Shown here piece after piece: positions 41,242-49,975 of a stretch of 64,000 bases of DNA. Position numbers and translations under genes: made by a program. Numbering within the stretch: the first letter of the stretch is position 1; the number at the start of each line of letters is the position of its first letter. Below the pieces are notes generated by a model that was not told the DNA's origin, did no database searches, and saw nothing but the letters and a program-made list of their open reading frames with translations. This DNA is from Actinoplanes regularis (GTDB taxonomy: Bacteria; Actinomycetota; Actinomycetes; Mycobacteriales; Micromonosporaceae): the NCBI RefSeq assembly GCF_900188005.1, contig NZ_FZNR01000012.1, positions 1 through 64,000 on the forward strand. The letters are read 5' to 3'.

Positions 41242-42492
41242 TCAGGCGCGGGACAGCACGGGAAATACATGGGCGAGTTGGGCGCGGCTGGTCACGCCGA
41301 GCTTGCGGAAGACCTTGGAGAGGTGGAACTCGACGGTCTTCGGGCTGAGGAACAGGTGCGCGGCGGCCTCCCGGGTGGACACTCCGGTGGCGACGATCCG
41401 GGCCACCTCGTACTCGGCCGGGGTCAGTCCGATCTGGACCCGGGTCTCCACGGTGCCGCCCAGCTCACGCTCCGCCCGGGCCAGCCACGGCGCGGCGCCG
41501 AGATCCCGGAACGCGTCACGCGCGAAACGCAGCCGATCGCGGGAGGCCCGGCGGTCACCGTCGCGGCGCAGCCTTTCGCCGTACGACAGGTGGACCCGCG
41601 CGTGGTCGAACGGCAGCTCCATCAGGGCGTGCAGCCGGATCGCCCGGCCGAAGCAGTCGCCCGCGCCGTCCGGGACGGTCAGGCCGAGAACCCGCCAGGC
41701 GTTGGCCGCGATCGGCGTCGCGGAGGAGCGGGTCAGCCCGTGCAGCGTGGCCAGTTCCGCGGGGCTCAGCGCGCGGTTTCGGACCAGACGGCATTCGAGC
41801 AGGTCGGGAAGGAACTCGGCGGCCGGGCCGGCCGCCTCGGGACCGCCGGGACGGCCCAGGGCGAGATCCGCGAGCAGGGCCAGGCCGATGCACACCGGAT
41901 CCGATTCCTCCGGTTCGGCTCGCCATTCTTCCGGTACGGCGTAAAGCCCCGTCCCGGCCTCGTCACGGAGCACGGTGAGCAGGATCCGGGTGTGGTGGGC
42001 CCGGGTCACCGCTTGGTGATCGCCGGTCAGCGGGGCCAGCGCGATGGCCTGATCGGCGTCCCCGGCGGCACCGGAGAGGTCACCCGACCGGGCGAGCGCC
42101 CAGCTCCGCAACGCCAGGACGGCCGGGAGCCGGCGGATCGCCCCGGTCTCCCAGAGCCCGGTCGCGATCGACCCCAGCCGGTGCGCGGCCGCCCGGTGCC
42201 GGCCCCGCGCCATCTCCCGCCGGGCGGCCGCGACCGCCTCGCCGACCAGCGGCGCGCGCATCGGCTCGCCGGTCGCGGCCGCGCGGCGCAGCAGCTCGGC
42301 GGCGTGCCGGTGCTCCCCCGCCAGCTGCGCGTCCGCCGCGGCCAGGGTGAGCAGCCGGCGACGCCCGGCCGGGGCCACCTCGGCGGCCAGCTCCAGGGCG
42401 GCCGCCGAGGCGGCGTGGCCGGTGGCGCCGCGGGCCACGGCGGACAGGTGCTCGAGGATCTCCACGGTCGGGCGTTCGGCCAGCACGCTCAT
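41242..42492 (-). CDS. LuxR-family regulator without ATPase domain
   Basis: 416 residues: TPR-like helical repeats (LLRRAAATGEPMRAPLVGEA, SGDLSGAAGDADQAIALAPL) and a C-terminal HTH (GLTPAEYEVARIVATGVSTR, EAAAHLFLSPKTVEFHLSKV). It looks like the C-terminal half of a LAL protein, as if the ATPase were lost. The ATG overlaps the 81-residue gene stop (ATGA). Confidence 0.88.
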   Translation of the reverse strand: MSVLAERPTVEILEHLSAVARGATGHAASAAALELAAEVAPAGRRRLLTLAAADAQLAGEHRHAAELLRRAAATGEPMRAPLVGEAVAAARREMARGRHRAAAHRLGSIATGLWETGAIRRLPAVLALRSWALARSGDLSGAAGDADQAIALAPLTGDHQAVTRAHHTRILLTVLRDEAGTGLYAVPEEWRAEPEESDPVCIGLALLADLALGRPGGPEAAGPAAEFLPDLLECRLVRNRALSPAELATLHGLTRSSATPIAANAWRVLGLTVPDGAGDCFGRAIRLHALMELPFDHARVHLSYGERLRRDGDRRASRDRLRFARDAFRDLGAAPWLARAERELGGTVETRVQIGLTPAEYEVARIVATGVSTREAAAHLFLSPKTVEFHLSKVFRKLGVTSRAQLAHVFPVLSRA

Positions 42493-42734
42493 CGGTCACC
42501 GCCGAACACGGTGGCGATCACCCGGCGGGCCCAGGTCATCCGGCGTACGGCGTACTCCGGCACCTCGCCGTACCGGGCCGCCACCTCGGCCGCGCAACCC
42601 CGTGATCCGTGATAGCAACGGACCATCGCGCGGACGGCGGTGGCGACTTCTTCCGGCCCCGGATGTGATCCGGTCGGCAGCGGACTGACGAACAGCGCGT
42701 CGGTCCGGGCCACGGTCAGCATCGTCGCGGACAT
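42489..42734 (-). CDS. 81-aa protein coupled to the LuxR regulator
   Basis: ATG at 42734 behind GAGGGGGGAGC. The C-terminal two-thirds (AVRAMVRCYHGSRGCAAEVA, ARYGEVPEYAVRRMTWARRV) is a small helical domain seen in many short actinomycete proteins; function unknown. It is the first gene of the regulator operon. Confidence 0.65.
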   Translation of the reverse strand: MSATMLTVARTDALFVSPLPTGSHPGPEEVATAVRAMVRCYHGSRGCAAEVAARYGEVPEYAVRRMTWARRVIATVFGGDR

Positions 42735-42812
42735 CTTCGCTCCCCCCTCGCCGTTTCCGGCTTCCGTTGAGGAGCGTGCGGCGCGCGATCGTCGGCACGG
42801 TAGGAAGGTCTG

Positions 42813-42863
42813 CCTAGGCGTCACCCGGACACCTCCCTAGGTAACCGGGTCCAGCTCCCTAAG
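42813..42863 (-). promoter_or_regulatory. Three ~22-bp tandem repeats before the LuxR operon
   Basis: CCTAGG occurs at 42813 and 42836 and CCTAAG at 42858. On the minus strand each begins a degenerate unit like CTAGGGAGGTGTCCGGGTGA (R1 at 42863, R2 at 42841, R3 at 42818). Spacing of 22-23 bases puts them on one DNA face. The CTAGGGA half resembles LuxR-type (PimM-like) boxes. They end about 80 bases upstream of the 42734 start. Confidence 0.5.
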
Positions 42864-43233
42864 TGGTGGCGCCCGTGGAGCGGCCCGGGGCGTCCTCCGG
42901 CTGCTCAGCGGCGGCCGCGGACCGCAGCCGGTGGTGTCGCCGCCGGACCAGGACGACGGCGAGAGCGATCCAGGCCGGCGCGGCCACCGCGCCCTTGCCG
43001 GCCCGTTCGAACAGCGGTCTCGCCTCGCCCACCGCCGCGTCACCGGTCCACATGACCAGCAGGCCGAGGTACACCCAGTAGGTCTTCGGGCCCGGCAGCC
43101 GGCCCGCCGGGGTCGCGATCGCCGACCAGAGGAGGCCCAGGCCCCCGATCAACGCCGCGACAGGCCACACGTACGGCCAGATCTCACCGGACCAGTTCAC
43201 CACCGCATTATCGAGGGCTCCGCCCGCACCCAC
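42859..43233 (-). CDS. Small integral membrane protein
   Basis: Up to 124 residues with three membrane helices (WPYVWPVAALIGGLGLLWSA, YWVYLGLLVMWTGDAAV, AAPAWIALAVVLVRRR) and a charged tail. The true start may be a GTG near 43203 (VNWSGEIWPYVW). Function unknown; it ends just before the LuxR operon control region. Confidence 0.5.
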   Translation of the reverse strand: MGAGGALDNAVVNWSGEIWPYVWPVAALIGGLGLLWSAIATPAGRLPGPKTYWVYLGLLVMWTGDAAVGEARPLFERAGKGAVAAPAWIALAVVLVRRRHHRLRSAAAAEQPEDAPGRSTGATT

Positions 43234-43318
43234 TGCCCCCCCCGCCCGCCGCGTTCAGTCGTAGAGATACGACTCGAACTCCTCGGCTAGTCTCCTGGGG
43301 CGGGAGGGACGGGACCGG

Positions 43319-43969
43319 ATGGTGAATGGGCGGCCGACCCTTGTCGTCGTGAGCGGCCCGCCTGGCGCGGGCAAGACCACCCTCGCGCATCTGCTCGCCC
43401 GGAGAATCGGCTGTCCCGCGATCTGCCGGGACGAGATCAAGGAGGGCATGGTCCACGCCGCCGCCGCCGCGTTCGTCGCGGCGCCGGGTGACGAGCTGAC
43501 CCTGCGGACGCTGCCCACGTTCTTCCAGGTCCTGGACCTGCTGCTCACCGCGGGCGTGACCACCGTCGCCGAAGCGGCGTTCCAGGACCGGCTGTGGCGC
43601 CCCGGCCTGCAACCGCTGGGCGGGCGCGCCGACCTCCGTGTCGTCCACTGCTCCGTCACGGCGCAGGTCGCCTGGGACCGGATCCAGCGACGCCGGACCG
43701 ACGATCCGCTGCGCCGCGCGCACGCCGACACGCACCTCGCCGACCCCACGACGAGCGCCGCCGGCCACGACAGCTTCGAACGGGTGAGCCTGACGGTTCC
43801 CTGCATCGAGGTGGACACCACCGACGGCTATCGCCCCGGGCTCGACGAGATCGTCGCCTTCGTCAACTCCTCCGCGCCCGGGACCGACCGGACGCCCGGC
43901 CCGGCGGACCCGGAGATCGACGGCCGACGCCGGAAGCACATGCGTTCGCCGGATCGTTCGAGCCGCTGA
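43319..43969 (+). CDS. P-loop ATP-binding kinase-like protein
   Basis: 216 residues. Walker A VSGPPGAGKTTLAHLL, then CRDEIKEGM, and lid-like ARRRTDDPLRRAH. The layout matches the AAA_33/zeta-toxin-like nucleotide or small-molecule kinases. No adjacent antitoxin gene is seen. Substrate unknown; the last ~20 residues are a polar tail. Confidence 0.75.
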   Translation: MVNGRPTLVVVSGPPGAGKTTLAHLLARRIGCPAICRDEIKEGMVHAAAAAFVAAPGDELTLRTLPTFFQVLDLLLTAGVTTVAEAAFQDRLWRPGLQPLGGRADLRVVHCSVTAQVAWDRIQRRRTDDPLRRAHADTHLADPTTSAAGHDSFERVSLTVPCIEVDTTDGYRPGLDEIVAFVNSSAPGTDRTPGPADPEIDGRRRKHMRSPDRSSR

Positions 43970-43980
43970 GTCCGCCGAGA

Positions 43981-44011
43981 GCGCGGGCCTGTCCGGGGGA
44001 CAGACCCGCGC
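43981..44011. terminator. Bidirectional terminator between kinase and secreted hydrolase
   Basis: A 14-bp stem with one mismatch (GCGCGGGCCTGTCC pairs with GGACAGACCCGCGC) in the 49-base gap between convergent stops. Confidence 0.65.
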
Positions 44012-44018
44012 CGGGAGG

Positions 44019-44987
44019 TCAGCTGCCGCTGAGGGTTTCGATCACGCCGCCGGTGAGCAGCGACTGGTAGTACGTTCCGCCCGGGTAGTACGAGGCGGTG
44101 GTGGTGCCGGCGGTGGCGTCGGCCGCCCAGTTCACCGCAAGGGTCTGCAGCGCGGTGACGTTGCGCGCCTTGGAGGTGCCCGCGGTCAGCGTGCAGAGGA
44201 AGTTGGTGCTGGCGCCCTCCGCGTCACAGTGCGAGCCGGTGGTCAGGCGCACCCCGAGGAACGGCCGGTCGAGGTCGGCGGTCAGTTCGACGGTGCCGCT
44301 GGCGTTGCTGTTGGCCAGGTACGGCGGTGACGAGATCGCCAGGATCGGTAGCGCGCTCGTCGCCAGCCCGTTCAGGCCGGTCGCCATGTTGCTCCCGGAG
44401 GGCGACTTCACCGGGTCGAGCAGCTGGACGTACTTCAGGTTGGCGAAAGCGGCCGGATACGTCGTACGCAGGATGTTGGCGATGTAGGTGACGGCCTCCC
44501 CGCCGGCGGAGTGACCAGCGAGGATGTAGTTGGCCGGCAGCGTGCTGCCGGCTCGTCCGGCGGTCCTGGCCGCCGCGGCGTAGCTGGTGGCGAGGGCCTT
44601 TCCGGTGTCGGTGGCCTGGCCGATCCAGGCGGCGACGCTGCTCAGGAAGACGGTGTTGTTTCCGGTGTTGTTGACGGTGCAGCCGTAGAGGTCGGTGGAG
44701 GGCAGGGTCGGCGTGAAGACGAGGAAGCCGGCGGCCTGGTACTTCCGGGCCAGGTCGGCGACGTTCGCGTTCGAGCGGGAAAAGCCGTGTTGCAGGTAGA
44801 CGAGGGCTTTCGGGCTGGTCGTGGCTGGGAAGTACCAGTCAGCGTCCGGGGTGTAGGTGGCCGGGCCGCAGGGGACGGAGATCTCGCCGTCCACCTCGAC
44901 GGCCGCGGCGTGTGCCGGGTTCGGCACGGCGAGCAGGGAGATGGACAGGGCGAGGGCGGCCGAAGCACGGCGGAGTGACAGGGACAT
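44019..44987 (-). CDS. Secreted alpha/beta hydrolase
   Basis: 322 residues: signal peptide ending near AHA (residues 1-27), LVYLQHGFSRSN, nucleophile elbow YILAGHSAGGEAVTY (Ser), and a late His in TTGSHCDAEGAS. Paired Cys residues fit an extracellular location. Likely an esterase or lipase. It has the bulky alanine/threonine C-terminus typical of these actinomycete enzymes. Confidence 0.85.
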   Translation of the reverse strand: MSLSLRRASAALALSISLLAVPNPAHAAAVEVDGEISVPCGPATYTPDADWYFPATTSPKALVYLQHGFSRSNANVADLARKYQAAGFLVFTPTLPSTDLYGCTVNNTGNNTVFLSSVAAWIGQATDTGKALATSYAAAARTAGRAGSTLPANYILAGHSAGGEAVTYIANILRTTYPAAFANLKYVQLLDPVKSPSGSNMATGLNGLATSALPILAISSPPYLANSNASGTVELTADLDRPFLGVRLTTGSHCDAEGASTNFLCTLTAGTSKARNVTALQTLAVNWAADATAGTTTASYYPGGTYYQSLLTGGVIETLSGS

Positions 44988-45010
44988 GGAGCCTCCAGTC
45001 GGTCATCCGT

Positions 45011-45031
45011 AACACTCTCCGAAACAGTGTT
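45011..45031. promoter_or_regulatory. AACACT...AGTGTT inverted repeat
   Basis: Six-bp arms 24-44 bases upstream of the secreted hydrolase start; a weak operator candidate between divergent genes. Confidence 0.3.
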
Positions 45032-45123
45032 TCCATTAGCGTGCTTCGATGGATTGCTGTCAAGGGGCGGTTCCCGGCCATTCGCGGGCCCGGAGGGGCC
45101 AAGCTGTCCGAGTGAGGAAAAGC

Positions 45124-47409
45124 ATGATCCGCTGGGCGACGGTGGTCCGTCAGGCCCACGCCGCGGGTTTCCTCATCGGCCTGCTGGTGCTGGTGGTCAG
45201 CGTGTTCACCAGTGCGCTGACGGCCCGGGACAGGGAAGAGGCGGCGCAGGACTACGCGCTCGACCTTGCCCTCGGCGAGCAGGTCGCGGCGGTCAACAAC
45301 TACTTCGGGCGGTCCCGGGCGATCGCCCAGGTCCTCGCCGACAACCCGGTCTTCGCCGACTTCCTGCAAGCGCCCGGGACCACCCGGGAGAAGATCGCCG
45401 CCGGCGGCCCGCTGCTCCAGCGGGTCGTCGACGCCCTGGCCTACCTGGAGCAGCTCTACCCGGGCCGGGTCGGAGAGGCGTGCTTCGCCGACATCGACGG
45501 TCAGCAGATCGTCCGGGTGGTCGACGGCGTGCCGGTCAAGGCCGCCGACCTGCGCAGGAACGAAGACGGGAGCTCCTACTTCGCCCCAACGCTCAAGCTC
45601 GGACCGCAACGGGTGTATCAGGCGAAAGCGTACGAATCACCGGACACCCACCAGCCGGTGATCTCGAACTCGATCGTCGTCGCGGCGAGCGGGCACGCCG
45701 GGATGGTGCACTTCGAGATCGCCCTGGACAGCTTCCGGATGCCGGCGACGACCGGCGGGCGCACCGCGTCGATCGTCGACGCCGGCACCGGCCGGGTCAA
45801 GGTCGACTCGCGGGCGGCGACCAGCGCCTCCGGGAACGACGTCCAGACATTCCAGCCCCTCGTCAAATCCGGCGATCTGGCCGGCATGATGACTCTCGGT
45901 GACCGCCGGGTGGCGTACCAACGGCTGCCGCCGACTCAGACCACCGCCAACGACTGGTACGTGGTGGTCTCCGAACCGGCGTACGGGCAGAGCTGGACCC
46001 GGGGATTCAGCGTCAACTCGATCGCCCTGCTGCTCGGCGCGCTGCTGACCATCCTGATCTCGGTCGTGAGCTGGCGCGGCCATCTGCGCTCGATCCGCCT
46101 GGCCGCCTCGCACGACCCGCTCACCGGCCTGCCGAACCGGGCCGAATTCGCCGAGCGGACGAACGCGGTCCTGCGGGGCGGCCGGCCCGCCGTCACGCTG
46201 ATCATCAATCCGCGGGGCTTCCGGAACGTCAACGACGTGCTCGGGTACCAGCACGGCGACCAACTGCTCACCCAGGTCGCCCGGCGGCTGTCGGAGGCCG
46301 TGCCGGACGGCGCCACGGTCGCCCGGATCGGCGGCGCCGACGACTTCGCCGTACTGCTGCCCGGCGCGGACCTGGCCGAAGGCCGCGCCGCGGCCGAAAC
46401 CCTCCTGGCCGTGCTGCACCGTACGTTCCTGATCGACGACCTGCACGTCGACGTCGAGGCCAACGCCGGGCTGGCCGTCGCCCCCGAGCACGGCACCGAC
46501 GCCGAGACCCTGCTGCGGCACGCCGACGCTGCCCTGCACCTGGCCAAGGAGCAGGCCACCGGGGTCCAGCGGTACGACGCGGCGAACGACACGAACACCG
46601 CCGACCGGCTGGAACTGCTCGGCGACCTGCGCCGCGCGATCGGCGCCGACGACCAGTTGTCGCTGCAGTACCAGCCGAAGATCTCCCTGGCCACCGGCCG
46701 GGTCACCGGTGCCGAGGCACTGATCCGATGGCAGCACCCGACCCGGGGCCGGATGGCACCGGACCGGTTCATCCCGATGGCCGAGTCGACCAGCCTGATC
46801 CGCCCGCTCACCAGCCACGTGCTGGAGATGGCGGTGTGCCAGGCGAAGAAGTGGGCGGACCGCGGCACACCGATCCCGGTAGCGGTCAACGTCTCCACCC
46901 GCTGCCTGCTCGACCCGGGTTTCGCCGCACAGGTCTTCGGCCTGCTGTACCGCACCGGGCTGCCGGCCTCGCTGCTGCGACTGGAGATCACCGAGAGCGC
47001 GGCGATGGCCGACCCGGACCGGGCGCTGACCATGCTGCGGGCGCTGCACGACGGCGGCATCGGTCTGTCGGTCGACGACTTCGGCACCGGGCACTCGTCG
47101 ATGACGTACCTGCAACATCTGCCGGTCGACGAGTTGAAGATCGACAAATCGTTCGTGCAGGCGATGACGGACAGCCACGGCGACGCGGTGCTGGTGCGGA
47201 CCGCGATCACGCTCGCGCACAACCTCGGCCTGTCGGTGGTGGCCGAGGGCGTCGAGGACGATGCCACCGTCGCCGCGCTGCGCGAGCTGGGCTGCGACGT
47301 CGCGCAGGGCTACCGCTTCGCCCGGCCGCTGTCGACCACCGACTTCGACCTGTGGCTCGCCGACTACCGGGCCGGCCACACCGTGGGCGCCGCTCCCCGG
47401 CAAATCTGA
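45124..47409 (+). CDS. Membrane c-di-GMP protein: Cache-like sensor, degenerate GGDEF, intact EAL
   Basis: 761 residues from the ATG at 45124 (behind TGAGGAAAAGC). Helix ~14-34, large extracellular sensor (~35-295), second helix (~298-318), GGDEF domain whose active loop reads RIGGADDFAVLL instead of GGDEF, then EAL with EALIRWQHP, NVSTR, EITES, DDFGTGHSS, KIDKSFV and AEGVED. The diguanylate cyclase part is therefore probably inactive or regulatory, and the phosphodiesterase part active. It likely lowers c-di-GMP in response to an outside signal. Confidence 0.88.
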   Translation: MIRWATVVRQAHAAGFLIGLLVLVVSVFTSALTARDREEAAQDYALDLALGEQVAAVNNYFGRSRAIAQVLADNPVFADFLQAPGTTREKIAAGGPLLQRVVDALAYLEQLYPGRVGEACFADIDGQQIVRVVDGVPVKAADLRRNEDGSSYFAPTLKLGPQRVYQAKAYESPDTHQPVISNSIVVAASGHAGMVHFEIALDSFRMPATTGGRTASIVDAGTGRVKVDSRAATSASGNDVQTFQPLVKSGDLAGMMTLGDRRVAYQRLPPTQTTANDWYVVVSEPAYGQSWTRGFSVNSIALLLGALLTILISVVSWRGHLRSIRLAASHDPLTGLPNRAEFAERTNAVLRGGRPAVTLIINPRGFRNVNDVLGYQHGDQLLTQVARRLSEAVPDGATVARIGGADDFAVLLPGADLAEGRAAAETLLAVLHRTFLIDDLHVDVEANAGLAVAPEHGTDAETLLRHADAALHLAKEQATGVQRYDAANDTNTADRLELLGDLRRAIGADDQLSLQYQPKISLATGRVTGAEALIRWQHPTRGRMAPDRFIPMAESTSLIRPLTSHVLEMAVCQAKKWADRGTPIPVAVNVSTRCLLDPGFAAQVFGLLYRTGLPASLLRLEITESAAMADPDRALTMLRALHDGGIGLSVDDFGTGHSSMTYLQHLPVDELKIDKSFVQAMTDSHGDAVLVRTAITLAHNLGLSVVAEGVEDDATVAALRELGCDVAQGYRFARPLSTTDFDLWLADYRAGHTVGAAPRQI

Positions 47410-47439
47410 CACTTCCCGCGAACGTACCCACCATGCACG

Positions 47440-49086
47440 ATGGATTCCATGGCGGTGATCTGCGTCGATGAGCTGGCCTCCGACGGCGGTGTCGTCACGA
47501 TCCGGCCCCCCGGGCCCGCCGACCGCCCGGCACTGGACACCCTGCGATTCCTCATCGCCCCCGGCGGCGACCGCCTGACCCTGGTCGCCCACGACGGGCC
47601 GGACCTGGTCGGCGCGGCGGCCTGCGCCCGCCTCGGCCACGGCGGCCGGACAGCGGAGTTCGCGTCCTTCATCGCCGACGAGCATCACGGCCGGGGCATC
47701 GGCACGCTGCTGATGGAGCACCTCGCCGCCCGGGCCCGGCGGGCCGGCATCACCGAGCTCATCGGTGACGTTCCGGACCGCGCCGAGCAGCTGCGCCCGC
47801 TGCTGGCACCCCGCTCGATCGTGGTGATCGGTGCCGGGCCGCGCCACGGCGGCGCCGGCCACGAGACCCTGCGGGCGCTACGTGACTACGGTTTCGACGG
47901 CCGGCTGCACGCGGTCAATCCCGCCGGCCGCCCGGTCTGCGGCGTCCCCGCCCACCGCGGCGTGTCCGATCTCCCGGAGGCCGCCGACCTGGCGGTGATC
48001 GCGGTGCGCGCCGATCTCGTGCCGGCCGCGCTCAAGGAGGCCGGCCAGTGCGGCGTGCGCAGCGCGATCGTACTCAGCAAGGGGTTCGGCACCAACGGCC
48101 CGGTGAGCCGGCAGCGCCGCGCCGAGATCCTGCAGATCGCCCGTGAGCAGGGCCTGCGGCTGCTCGGTCCGAGCAGCATCGGCGTGATCAGCACCGACCC
48201 GCGAAACCGGCTCAACGCCTGCCTGTCGCCGGCCCGGCCACCGGTCGGTGGCCTCGCGGTCGCCTCGGACTCGGGCGCGGTCGGCATCGCCCTGCTGGCG
48301 GACGCGGCCCGGGGCGGCTGCGGCATCTCGAACTTCGTGTCCCTCGGTGAGAAGCTCGACATCGACGAGAACGATCTGATCGCACACTGGTACGACGACC
48401 CGGCCACCCGGGCGGTCGCGCTCTCCCTCGAGTCGATCCGCGACCCGGAACGGTTCGCCCGTGTCGTCCAGGCGCTCGGCCGCCGAAAACCGGTCCTGGC
48501 GGTCACCCGGGCCGGCGCGCTGCTGGAACAGGCCGGCGTGATCTGCGCGACGAGCATCGGCGAGATGCTGGACGCCGCGCGGATGCTGATCGGGCAGCCA
48601 CCGCCGCCCGGCTCGCGGATGGCGATCGTCGGCAACGGCGGCGGCCTCACCGCGATCGCCGCCGACACCGCCGAGGCCGCCGGTTTCACCTTGCTGCCGC
48701 TGACCTCCCAGACCCGCCGGCAGGTGCCCCGGTCCCGGGACAATCCGGTGGACCTGGGCATCGACGCCGGTCCGGAGACGATCGCGAGCGCCGCCGAGAC
48801 GGTCGCCAACAGCGGCGAGGTGGACGCGCTGCTACTGATGATCGTGGGGACCCGCGCCAACTGTCCGATCGCGATCATGACGGCGCTCGGCAAGGTCGTC
48901 GACAACCACCCCGACATCGCCATCGCGGCGGTGCTGACCGGCGGAAACGACGGCATCCTGACGTTCGGCGCACGCAGCGCACCGGTCTATCCCGAGGCGG
49001 AGCGGGCCGTCCGGGCCCTGGCCCACGCCCACCGGTACGCGGTGTGGCGGCGCCGCGCCCGCCGCCCCCGGAACCGCCTCCGCTGA
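47440..49086 (+). CDS. GNAT fused to NDP-forming acyl-CoA synthetase domains (no ATP-grasp)
   Basis: 548 residues. An N-terminal GNAT-like part (residues ~15-115: VVTIRPPGPADRPALDTLRF, HHGRGIGTLLMEHLAARARR) is followed by the CoA-binding domain (RSIVVIGAGPRHGGAGHETL) and the succinyl-CoA-synthetase-like domain (LVPAALKEAGQCGVRSAIVL, GLRLLGPSSIGVISTDPRNR, VASDSGAVGIALLADAARGG). The ATP-grasp domain of the usual 800-900-residue bifunctional proteins is missing. It may be a regulated protein acylation or acyl-CoA binding protein. ATG at 47440 is followed by another at 47449. Confidence 0.78.
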   Translation: MDSMAVICVDELASDGGVVTIRPPGPADRPALDTLRFLIAPGGDRLTLVAHDGPDLVGAAACARLGHGGRTAEFASFIADEHHGRGIGTLLMEHLAARARRAGITELIGDVPDRAEQLRPLLAPRSIVVIGAGPRHGGAGHETLRALRDYGFDGRLHAVNPAGRPVCGVPAHRGVSDLPEAADLAVIAVRADLVPAALKEAGQCGVRSAIVLSKGFGTNGPVSRQRRAEILQIAREQGLRLLGPSSIGVISTDPRNRLNACLSPARPPVGGLAVASDSGAVGIALLADAARGGCGISNFVSLGEKLDIDENDLIAHWYDDPATRAVALSLESIRDPERFARVVQALGRRKPVLAVTRAGALLEQAGVICATSIGEMLDAARMLIGQPPPPGSRMAIVGNGGGLTAIAADTAEAAGFTLLPLTSQTRRQVPRSRDNPVDLGIDAGPETIASAAETVANSGEVDALLLMIVGTRANCPIAIMTALGKVVDNHPDIAIAAVLTGGNDGILTFGARSAPVYPEAERAVRALAHAHRYAVWRRRARRPRNRLR

Positions 49087-49147
49087 CCGCCGGAAGCCGG
49101 GCGTGGAACCTTTTCACCGTGGCGGGGACTGGTTAGCGTTCGAACCC

Positions 49148-49975
49148 ATGACCAAGGCTCTCGTTCTCGGCGGCGGTGGTGTCACCGGCATCGCCTGGCA
49201 TCTCGGACTGCTCTGCGGCCTGCGGCGCGCCGGCGTCCCGATCGGTGACGCGGACACCATCGTCGGCACGTCGGCCGGCGCGGTCGTCGGCACCCTCCTG
49301 GCCACCGGCGTCGACCTGGAGGCCGCGGTGGCCGCCCAGGAGCAGCAGATCGACGCCACGCCGCCGCGGCCCGCCGGCACCACCGGGCGCCTCGCCCGCC
49401 TCGCCGTCCTGATGGACACGTCGATCCCCGCGCAGCAGGCCCGCGCCAAGGTCGGCACGATGGCGCTGGCCGCCGCCACCCAGGACGAGCCGAGCTGGCT
49501 CGCCCGGATCGGCACGCTGCTGCCGGTGACCGAATGGCCCGCCCGGGACCTGCGACTGGTCGTCGTGGACACCGCCGACGGGCGCGACGTGGTACTCGAC
49601 GCCGCGTCGGGCGCACCGCTGCTCAGCGCCGTCGCGGCGAGCTGCGCGGTTCCGGGCCTGATGCCGCCGGTGACGATCGACGGCCGGCGCTACATGGACG
49701 GTGGCGTGCGCCTCGGCGCCGGCGCCGACCTCGCCGCCGGCGCGGACCGGCTGGTGGTGGTCGCGCCGATGGCGATGCTGAGCCGCGACCGGATCGTCGA
49801 GGAGATGGCGGCGACCGGCGCCGCCAGGACCCTGCTGATCGAGCCGGACCAGGCCTCGCTGGAGGCGTTCGGGCCGAATTTCATGGACCGGTCGAGGCGT
49901 CCGGCGTCGGTCCGCGCCGGCCTGCGGCAGGGTGAGGAGCTCGCGTCAGCCGTACGCGAGGTCTGGTCCGCCTGA
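49148..49975 (+). CDS. Patatin-like phospholipase
   Basis: 275 residues: oxyanion GGGGVTGIAWHLGLL, Ser elbow IVGTSAGAVVGTLLA (GTSAG) and the catalytic Asp in RRYMDGGVRLG (DGG). The Asp-Ser dyad is complete. Start at the ATG 49148; the frame upstream is not family-like. It overlaps the convergent LysR gene by 30 bases. Acts on acyl lipids; no signal peptide. Confidence 0.9.
   Translation: MTKALVLGGGGVTGIAWHLGLLCGLRRAGVPIGDADTIVGTSAGAVVGTLLATGVDLEAAVAAQEQQIDATPPRPAGTTGRLARLAVLMDTSIPAQQARAKVGTMALAAATQDEPSWLARIGTLLPVTEWPARDLRLVVVDTADGRDVVLDAASGAPLLSAVAASCAVPGLMPPVTIDGRRYMDGGVRLGAGADLAAGADRLVVVAPMAMLSRDRIVEEMAATGAARTLLIEPDQASLEAFGPNFMDRSRRPASVRAGLRQGEELASAVREVWSA

Noticed and set aside
43319..43969. 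Zeta-toxin reading of the P-loop kinase gene
   Set aside because: No small antitoxin gene precedes it and the toxin-specific motifs are not clear; kept as a general kinase-like protein.
45637..47862. 741-codon minus-strand frame over the Cache-GGDEF-EAL gene
   Set aside because: No domain content; antisense shadow.
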